Origin: Actinomycetes bacterium
Lineage (GTDB): Bacteria > Actinomycetota > Acidimicrobiia > Acidimicrobiales > Acidimicrobiaceae
Direction: 5' to 3'
DNA: 10,924 bases
Assembly: GCA_021819025.1 (NCBI GenBank)
Contig: JAKASN010000020.1
Location: 1-10,924, forward strand
Positions within the stretch are counted from its first letter, which is position 1, and the number at the start of each line of letters is the position of its first letter. Under the pieces are notes generated by a model. It saw only the letters and a list, made by a program, of their open reading frames with translations. It was not told the DNA's origin and did no database searches. Positions 5,668 to 10,924 of the stretch are shown here, piece by piece. Position numbers and translations under genes: made by a program.

Positions 5668-6501
5668 GTGGGTCGAATTGGAATCGTCGCGCATCCGCGG
5701 CGCGAAGAGGCATTTGTGGCACGTGAGAACCTCCTCGCCTGGTGTCTTGCTCAAGGCCATGAAGCGAAGATCCTCGGAGCGCCGACAGACTCCCTAGGGC
5801 TTGATATCGTGGTCTCCTTGGGCGGCGATGGGACGATGCTCCGAGCGTTGGAACTCTGTCTCGCCTATCAGATCCCGGTGCTCGGAGTTAACTTTGGCCA
5901 CCTTGGCTATCTCACCGAAGTCGAACCCGAAGAGCTCATCGAATCCCTTGAGCGATTCTTTGCGGGAGACTTCGAGATTGAAGAGCGGATGACTCTCGAC
6001 GTCAGGGTGCGCAAGCTCAACAGCGACTCCTCGGATATGCGTTTCGTGGCCGTGAATGAGCTAGTAGTAGAAAAGTCGCACTCAGGCAACGTGGTCAAGT
6101 TAGGGGTAACCATCGCCAATGAGCCGTTTCTGGACTATGAGGCTGACGGGCTCATCGTCTCGACGCCTACTGGTTCCACCGCGTACTCATTCTCAGCGCG
6201 TGGACCAGTGGTATCTCCGATGCTTCGAGCGATGATCGTAACCCCGATCTCGCCTCACATGCTCTTTGACCGCGCCATGGTGCTCGAGCCAAATGAGAGC
6301 GTCGAGATCACCGTCTTGAATGGTCCGGACGCCACCCTAATGGTCGATGGCGCCAACCGCGAAATCCTTACCTTCGGCGAGTCCGTGGTGTGCAAGACGT
6401 CTTTGCTCTCGGCACGCTTGGTGAAATTGGAAGCGCGAGACTTCCGTTCCGTCTTGAAGGCAAAATTTGGCCTCGCCAACAAAGATATGGGTGAATTCTG
6501 A
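5668..6501 (+). CDS. nadK: NAD kinase
   Basis: ATP- or polyphosphate-dependent kinase that phosphorylates NAD to NADP in the cytoplasm, the only route to NADP. Length 277 matches bacterial NAD kinases. The GGDGT phosphate-binding motif is at 52-56, the NE pair at 130-131, and the second motif ADGLIVSTPTGSTAY at 159-173. After that motif most enzymes have SAGGP; this one has SARGP with Arg178 in place of glycine. The GTG start is supported by the family N-terminus (RIGIVAHPRR) beginning immediately after it. There is no clear ribosome binding site, but TACGGT (5655-5660) lies 7 nt upstream, so a leaderless mRNA is possible, although no good -35 is visible. Position between tlyA and recN is the typical actinobacterial order. 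Confidence 0.96.
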   Translation: MGRIGIVAHPRREEAFVARENLLAWCLAQGHEAKILGAPTDSLGLDIVVSLGGDGTMLRALELCLAYQIPVLGVNFGHLGYLTEVEPEELIESLERFFAGDFEIEERMTLDVRVRKLNSDSSDMRFVAVNELVVEKSHSGNVVKLGVTIANEPFLDYEADGLIVSTPTGSTAYSFSARGPVVSPMLRAMIVTPISPHMLFDRAMVLEPNESVEITVLNGPDATLMVDGANREILTFGESVVCKTSLLSARLVKLEARDFRSVLKAKFGLANKDMGEF

Positions 6502-6516
6502 CCTCGCTAGGCTTTC

Positions 6517-6525
6517 TGGTATCCT
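6517..6525 (+). promoter_or_regulatory. extended -10 promoter upstream of recN
   Basis: TGG immediately before TATCCT forms an extended -10 (TGnTAnnnT), 16 nt after the nadK stop codon. No good -35 is visible, which extended -10 promoters tolerate. Predicted transcription start near 6532, giving a leader of nearly 60 nt before the recN TTG. Confidence 0.35.
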
Positions 6526-6526
6526 C

Positions 6527-6539
6527 GGCGGAATCCGCC
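6527..6539. repeat. GGCGGA-A-TCCGCC inverted repeat at the predicted recN transcription start
   Basis: Two perfect 6-bp arms around a single A sit directly downstream of the extended -10 box. It could be an operator or the base of a short hairpin in the leader. It is not the actinobacterial LexA box (TCGAAC-type arms), although recN is an SOS gene in many bacteria. Confidence 0.4.
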
Positions 6540-6589
6540 CATAGATCGAGTGTCACGGAGATTTAGCCTCAGGGGAGATTTGGTAAGCA

Positions 6590-8182
6590 TTGCTCGAGGA
6601 ACTTGTAGTGGAAAACTTAGGTGTAATCGAGAGGGCCAAGATGCACTTTGGCCCCGGTATGACGGTATTGACTGGCGAGACCGGCGCGGGTAAGACCTTG
6701 ATCGTGGGGGCTATTGGGCTGGCGATCGGTGCGAGAATGGATGCCCGCGCGATTCGGGTGGGCGCAGATAGCGCCAGCGTTGAGGCGCGCTTTTTCGCAG
6801 CCGAACAGGAGTACGTCTTGTCGCGGGCGATCAATCAGCAAGGACGCTCGCGAAGCTATATAAACGGTAAAATGGCCACCCTTGCCGAACTCATCGAGGT
6901 GGGTTCGCGCCTCATCGACATTCACGGTCAACATGCGCAAATGAGATTAGCATCCCCCTCGGCGCAACTGGCAATATTGGATGAGCATCTCGGCGTGGAC
7001 ACCTCGATGCGTCAAGAGCTAGAGAGAAGTCTCCAGCGAGCGCGGCGCAGCCGCCAAGAAATGGACTCTAATGCGTCCAAGCGCGACCGCGAGGCAAGCA
7101 TCGCGAACTTCGAGCTTGCGGAGATCCAAAAGGTCGCACCAACTTCGGCAGATGAAGACCGCGAGCTTGAGGCAGAACTTGACGTCTTGGAGCGATCCGA
7201 GGAGTTCCGTTCTCTCTATTTGGAGATCGCCACCCTCATCGAGGGTGATGAAGCTGATGAGTCGGGGAGCTACGTGCGACTGACCCAGCTGGCGCGGCGC
7301 TTGCATCGAGAGGCCTCCCTGGCTGGGCTTGCCGACCGCATTGACGCGGTGGCCATCGAACTCGGAGACCTTGCCAGCACCGCCCGGCAGAGCATGGATC
7401 AACTCGACTCCAATCCTCTGCGCATCGAGGAGATTCGCTCGAGGCTCGTGGTGTTGCGAGACCTAAAGCGCAAGTACGGCCCCACCCTCGGGGAGGTGAT
7501 GCAGCTCGCCAGCGAGCTCAGCGATCGCCTCAAGAGGCTAAATTCCACGCCGAGCTCACCAGAAGAGCTTGATGCAGAGATTCACCAACTCAGCGAGCGT
7601 CTCGCTGCAGAGAACCAGCGCCTCAGAGAGCTTCGAGCTCGAGGTGCGCAAGAGATATCCGCCGCCATCAACGCCAAGCTTGAGGATCTCTCCTTCTCAA
7701 GGGCCAACTTTGAGATCTCCCTCAGCCAAGGTGGAGACGGATCTCCCGTCACCTTCAACTTCTCTCCCAACCCCGGCCAAGCATCCGTTGAGATCTCCCG
7801 CTTTGCTTCGGGAGGGGAACTCTCCAGGATTATGTTGGCGCTCTCGCTGGTGATGGGAACCACCGCACCGTGCCAACTTTTTGACGAAGTCGACGCGGGC
7901 ATCGGGGGAAAGTCTGGCAATGACATCGCGGCTTCGCTCCATGAGCTCTCTTTGCAGCGCCAAGTTATCGTGGTGACCCATCTCGCCCAAGTCGCCGCAG
8001 TCGCCGATAATCACTTCACCATCAATAAATTGGCGGGGGAATTCGATACCGTCACCGAAGTGGAGAATTGTGAAGGTGAAGGACGTGTGGAGGAGATCGC
8101 ACGAATGCTTTCGGGATCGCCAACCTCGCACTCCGCGAAGCGCCACGCGCGCGAGATGCTTGGCTTTGCCCCCAAGACTTAG
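6590..8182 (+). CDS. recN: DNA repair protein RecN
   Basis: SMC-like ABC ATPase acting early at DNA double-strand breaks, working with RecA. The 530 residues are slightly short for the family (about 550-590). The N-terminal half has Walker A GETGAGKT (29-36) and the RecN motif IDIHGQHAQ (109-117). A long coiled-coil region follows (about 135-355), and the C-terminal half has signature SGGELSR (407-413), Walker [13 protein letters not shown] (429-440) and His464 of the switch loop (VVTHLAQ). The start is TTG: the in-frame TAA at 6584-6586 leaves no upstream choice, and the protein then begins exactly at the family motif [20 protein letters not shown] (6571-6577) is the ribosome binding site, with a rather long spacing of 12 nt. 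The mycobacterial genes Rv1697/Rv1698 (steA/steB) that normally follow recN are absent. Confidence 0.96.
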   Translation: MLEELVVENLGVIERAKMHFGPGMTVLTGETGAGKTLIVGAIGLAIGARMDARAIRVGADSASVEARFFAAEQEYVLSRAINQQGRSRSYINGKMATLAELIEVGSRLIDIHGQHAQMRLASPSAQLAILDEHLGVDTSMRQELERSLQRARRSRQEMDSNASKRDREASIANFELAEIQKVAPTSADEDRELEAELDVLERSEEFRSLYLEIATLIEGDEADESGSYVRLTQLARRLHREASLAGLADRIDAVAIELGDLASTARQSMDQLDSNPLRIEEIRSRLVVLRDLKRKYGPTLGEVMQLASELSDRLKRLNSTPSSPEELDAEIHQLSERLAAENQRLRELRARGAQEISAAINAKLEDLSFSRANFEISLSQGGDGSPVTFNFSPNPGQASVEISRFASGGELSRIMLALSLVMGTTAPCQLFDEVDAGIGGKSGNDIAASLHELSLQRQVIVVTHLAQVAAVADNHFTINKLAGEFDTVTEVENCEGEGRVEEIARMLSGSPTSHSAKRHAREMLGFAPKT

Positions 8183-8254
8183 CGCGTCGCGATGGAGGCG
8201 CCACCCTCGCTTGGCCAATGAGTGGGATTGGTAATTTTGAGGCGCGATGGCGCA

Positions 8255-8260
8255 TAGAAT
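8255..8260 (+). promoter_or_regulatory. -10 box of a probable pyrG promoter
   Basis: TAGAAT matches 5 of 6 consensus bases and lies in the 119-bp recN-pyrG gap. No -35 at correct spacing is convincing. Transcription would start near 8267, downstream of the ATG at 8218, which supports the later pyrG start. No attenuator hairpin with a T-tract and no initial G-run of the Firmicutes pyrG type is visible. Confidence 0.35.
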
Positions 8261-8301
8261 TTAGCTGTCGTTTTAACTTTTGGAAGGTGGCTACGGGGTC
8301 T

Positions 8302-9903
8302 TTGGCAAAACACATTTTCGTAACCGGTGGAGTTGCGTCCTCGCTCGGAAAAGGCCTTACGGCATCCTCATTGGGAAGGTTGCTAAAGGCTCGGGGATTG
8401 CGTGTTGTCATGCAAAAGCTTGATCCATACATCAACGTGGATCCCGGCACAATGAATCCATTCGAGCACGGAGAGGTGTTTGTCACCGAGGATGGCTCTG
8501 AGACCGATCTTGATCTCGGACACTATGAACGTTTCATCGATGTCAACTTGAAGAAGAACTCTTCAGTAACTACGGGCTCAATCTACTCCTCGGTAATTGC
8601 CAGGGAGAGGCGTGGCGACTATTTAGGCAAGACCGTGCAGGTCATACCTCATGTGACCGATGAGATCAAGTCGAGAATTTTGGCACTGGCCACTGACGAA
8701 GTTGATATCGTCATCACCGAAGTCGGCGGAACCGTTGGCGATATTGAGATCTTGCCGTTTCTGGAAGCGATCCGGCAATTTCGCAAAGATGTTGGACGTG
8801 ACAACGTCTGCTACCTCCATCTCACTTTGGTGCCCAGCATTGGTCCCAATGGGGAGCAAAAGACCAAACCAACGCAACACTCTGTTACCGAACTTCGCTC
8901 ACGGGGAATTCAGCCCGACGTCATCGTGTGCCGAAGCTCTGAAGCCCTCACCGACGCACTGAAATCGAAGATCTCGATGTTGAGTGACGTTCCCAAAGAC
9001 GCGGTGATCTCTGGATACGACGTCTCGAACATTTACGAGCTGCCGCTAGTGCTGCATAAAGAGGGTCTCGACTCTTATATCATCAACCTCCTCCGCGTCG
9101 AGAACGTCGGCTTTGAGCTCAACCTTGGATCTTGGATGGAGTTGGTGGCGCGCAGTTCTTCGCTCAACGATTCAGTGAAGATCGGCATCATAGGTAAGTA
9201 CATCAACTTGCCCGACGCCTACCTTTCGGTGGTCGAAGCGCTGCGCCACGGAGGAATCTTTCACGACGTAGCCATCGACTTGGAGTGGATCCAAGCCGAA
9301 GAAGTCTCCCCAATGCTTGCCGAATCCATGTTGGGTCATCTCGCGGGAATTATCATTCCTGGAGGCTTCGGGGAGCGCGGGATAGAAGGAAAGATTGCCG
9401 CTGCGGGCTATGCGCGAGAGGCGGATCTTCCTTGTCTCGGCCTCTGTCTCGGCCTTCAAACCATGGTGATCGACGTGGCGCGAAATCTCGCCGGGCTTGA
9501 TCACGCCCACTCGAGGGAGTTTCGTATCGACACTCCACATCCGGTAATTGACCTTATGGAAGAACAGCGTGGCGTCACCAACATGGGCGGCACCATGCGC
9601 CTTGGGGCATACGTAGCGCGCCTTACTCCGGGAACCAAAGTGGCGAACGCTTATGGTGAAACCATCGTCTCTGAGCGCCACCGCCACCGCTTTGAAGTCA
9701 ATACGCGCTACCGAAAGCGTCTTGAAGAGGCGGGAATGATCTGCTCAGGGGAGTCTCCCGACGGCTCGCTGGTGGAATTTATTGAACTCGCTGACCATCC
9801 TTACTGGGTGGGAACGCAAGCTCATCCGGAATTCAAGAGCCGGCCGGATCGTCCCCATCCTCTCTTTCGTGACTTCATCGGTGCGGCCAAGGCCCACGGC
9901 TAG
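8302..9903 (+). CDS. pyrG: CTP synthase
   Basis: Converts UTP to CTP using ATP and glutamine ammonia; the last step of de novo pyrimidine nucleotide synthesis. The N-terminal amidoligase domain starts with [17 protein letters not shown] and contains the metal/UTP region [15 protein letters not shown]. The C-terminal class I glutaminase domain has LGLCLGLQ with nucleophile Cys382 and the His508-x-Glu510 pair in AHPEF (numbering from this start). I chose TTG 8302, giving 533 residues and the typical first residues [10 protein letters not shown], with AAGGTGG (8284-8290) upstream. The frame is open to ATG 8218 and GTG 8287, but these would add 28 or 5 unusual residues and the former lies before the predicted promoter. 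All catalytic residues expected for an active enzyme are present. Confidence 0.97.
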   Translation: MAKHIFVTGGVASSLGKGLTASSLGRLLKARGLRVVMQKLDPYINVDPGTMNPFEHGEVFVTEDGSETDLDLGHYERFIDVNLKKNSSVTTGSIYSSVIARERRGDYLGKTVQVIPHVTDEIKSRILALATDEVDIVITEVGGTVGDIEILPFLEAIRQFRKDVGRDNVCYLHLTLVPSIGPNGEQKTKPTQHSVTELRSRGIQPDVIVCRSSEALTDALKSKISMLSDVPKDAVISGYDVSNIYELPLVLHKEGLDSYIINLLRVENVGFELNLGSWMELVARSSSLNDSVKIGIIGKYINLPDAYLSVVEALRHGGIFHDVAIDLEWIQAEEVSPMLAESMLGHLAGIIIPGGFGERGIEGKIAAAGYAREADLPCLGLCLGLQTMVIDVARNLAGLDHAHSREFRIDTPHPVIDLMEEQRGVTNMGGTMRLGAYVARLTPGTKVANAYGETIVSERHRHRFEVNTRYRKRLEEAGMICSGESPDGSLVEFIELADHPYWVGTQAHPEFKSRPDRPHPLFRDFIGAAKAHG

Positions 9904-9954
9904 TTCGATGGCGAACTTGAAGGTGAATCGACTAGATCGAGACGCGAGAATACC

Positions 9955-10572
9955 TTGAGTGAATTTAGCGTTGACCCCAGTGCTTCTGTGCTTCAATACC
10001 GCGGCGGCTTCCTCGGTGTCGAGACCGTGGCCTACAGTGGGCCAGACGGGCAAGTGCATCAACGCGACGTGGTGCATCATCCCGGTGCCGTGGTGATCGT
10101 ACCCTATCTCGCAGAGACCGGGTCGATCTTGCTCATCGAGCAGTATCGCGTGGCAACGAACATGGAAATGTTGGAGCTGCCAGCGGGAAAGCGTGATGTT
10201 GAGGGAGAAGATCCTCACGATTGCGCGGTGCGCGAGCTTGAAGAAGAACTCGGCTTGCGGGCAACTTCCATGGTGCACTTGGGGAGTTTCTTTAATTCAC
10301 CGGGCTTCTGCGATGAGTTAACCCACGTCTATCTCGCCCGGGGACTATCGCGAGGGAGTTGGAATCCCCAGGGCGCTGAAGAGGCACTAGCAAAGCGACG
10401 GTCGGTGGCTTTGATGAATCTTGAGCGTTTAATGGCCGCCGGCAAGATCATCGACGCCAAGACGATCGTCGGTATGTATGCCACGCGTTCCTACCTCGAT
10501 GATTTGGCAATTCCCGAAAACATCGTCGACGATATCGAAGCCGAGGATTTCGCCGTCGTCGAGAGCGGCTAA
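9955..10572 (+). CDS. NUDIX hydrolase, probable ADP-ribose pyrophosphatase
   Basis: 205-residue hydrolase of the ADP-ribose pyrophosphatase type, corresponding in position and features to mycobacterial Rv1700; the usual reaction splits ADP-ribose into AMP and ribose-5-phosphate. The NUDIX box spans residues 78-101 with the catalytic core RELEEELGL (93-101). As in Rv1700, six rather than five residues lie between the first Gly (78) and Glu (85) of the box. Preceding EMLELPAGKR (71-80) and following NSPGFCDELTHVYLA (114-128) are typical of the ADP-ribose branch. The start is TTG; no strong ribosome binding site is visible. It begins 51 nt after pyrG and ends 11 nt before the recombinase gene, consistent with one operon. 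Substrate is inferred from the subgroup, not proven. Confidence 0.88.
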   Translation: MSEFSVDPSASVLQYRGGFLGVETVAYSGPDGQVHQRDVVHHPGAVVIVPYLAETGSILLIEQYRVATNMEMLELPAGKRDVEGEDPHDCAVRELEEELGLRATSMVHLGSFFNSPGFCDELTHVYLARGLSRGSWNPQGAEEALAKRRSVALMNLERLMAAGKIIDAKTIVGMYATRSYLDDLAIPENIVDDIEAEDFAVVESG

Positions 10573-10583
10573 AGCGATTGCCG

Positions 10584-10924
10584 GTGGTTACACCTTCCGG
10601 CGATGATCTATTGATTATCGAAGGTTATCTCGACGAACTGCGCCTGGTGTATGGGCGGGCGGCAAACACCGTGGACTCTTACTATCTCGACCTCTGTAAA
10701 GCTGCCGGGATGCTAGCCGAAGGGGGCGTCGGCTTGCTGGCCGCTAGCCAAGATGACATAGCCACGCTGATGGGAACTCTTCGCGGTCAGATGGCGGAGT
10801 CTTCTCTGGCCCGCATGATGTCCGCGCTACGAAACCTCTATCGTTGGCTCGTGGAAGTGGGAAACCTCCCTGCTTCACCGCTGGATCACCTTGAGATACC
10901 CCGAGTTCCCTATCGCCTTCCCGA
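10584..10924 (+). CDS. xerD: tyrosine recombinase XerD, N-terminal part (cut by window end)
   Basis: The first 113 codons form the SAM-like core-binding domain of a tyrosine recombinase: a helix around EGYLDELRLVYGRAANTV, the pattern SSLARMMSALRNLYRWLV, and the linker SPLDHLEIPRVPYRLP that leads into the catalytic domain. The catalytic Arg-His-Tyr residues lie beyond the window. XerD acts with XerC at dif sites to resolve chromosome dimers. The XerD rather than XerC assignment rests on the conserved neighbourhood pyrG-NUDIX-xerD in actinobacteria. The start is GTG 10584 or TTG 10578 (in frame), 11 or 5 nt after the NUDIX stop, so the two genes are most likely co-transcribed. Confidence 0.88.
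   Translation, partial: MVTPSGDDLLIIEGYLDELRLVYGRAANTVDSYYLDLCKAAGMLAEGGVGLLAASQDDIATLMGTLRGQMAESSLARMMSALRNLYRWLVEVGNLPASPLDHLEIPRVPYRLP

Noticed and set aside
6502..6589. LexA/SOS box upstream of recN.
   Set aside because: No TCGAAC...GTTCGA-type sequence is present; only the unrelated GGCGGA dyad.
7697..8218. 173-codon minus-strand ORF inside recN.
   Set aside because: Lies antisense to the conserved signature and Walker B part of RecN; its translation has no family features.
8218..8301. ATG at 8218 or GTG at 8287 as pyrG start.
   Set aside because: They add residues without family similarity, and 8218 precedes the likely promoter; TTG 8302 gives the standard CTP synthase N-terminus.
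9172..10278. Minus-strand ORFs of 171 and 177 codons opposite pyrG and the NUDIX gene.
   Set aside because: Shadows of strongly conserved coding sequence on the other strand; no recognisable product or start signals.
1..10924. CRISPR array, IS element, prophage or tRNA.
   Set aside because: No regularly spaced repeats, transposase motifs, phage genes or T-loop/anticodon arrangements were seen on either strand.

Overview
The window looks like chromosomal DNA of a moderately GC-rich actinobacterium, possibly a member of the Acidimicrobiia (low-confidence inference). The main support is the gene order tlyA - nadK - recN - pyrG - NUDIX hydrolase - xerD, a conserved actinobacterial block known from mycobacteria (Rv1694 to Rv1701). 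Frequent TTG/GTG starts and promoter -10 boxes lying 6-8 nt before start codons (leaderless mRNAs) also fit. I see no phage, IS element, CRISPR array, tRNA or rRNA.

Left part (1-2192). The window opens with the C-terminal two thirds of a YhdH/AcuI-type acryloyl-CoA reductase; its frame carries a TAG stop just upstream of the first usable ATG. It abuts a perfect 16-bp palindrome, ATACCCCCGGGGGTAT, resembling CsoR/CstR (DUF156) operators. The palindrome overlaps the -10 box of a promoter that would give a leaderless mRNA for a small thioredoxin with a WCAPC active site. A dGTPase-like HD phosphohydrolase follows, convergent with the thioredoxin gene.

Middle (2193-3967). Two stretches with no recognisable gene flank a single enoyl-CoA hydratase-family gene of the ECHDC3 type, which lacks both catalytic glutamates of classical crotonases. 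The second stretch holds a perfect 7-3-7 inverted repeat and ends in a TTGACT-N17-TACGCT promoter for the next gene.

Right part (3968-10924). A phasin-like coiled-coil protein with an Ala/Pro/Lys/Arg-rich tail is followed by TlyA (rRNA 2'-O-methyltransferase), a possible 48-residue zinc-knuckle ORF, NAD kinase, RecN, CTP synthase, a NUDIX ADP-ribose pyrophosphatase and the N-terminal part of a XerD-type recombinase cut by the window end. These genes serve ribosome modification, NADP and CTP supply, nucleotide sanitation, double-strand break repair and chromosome dimer resolution. All are on the + strand. recN and pyrG appear to have promoters of their own.

The window is mostly housekeeping. 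The points that most deserve a second look are the CsoR/CstR-like operator before the thioredoxin, the interrupted reductase, the small Cys-rich ORF before nadK and the dyad next to the recN promoter. I found no convincing new multi-gene system.
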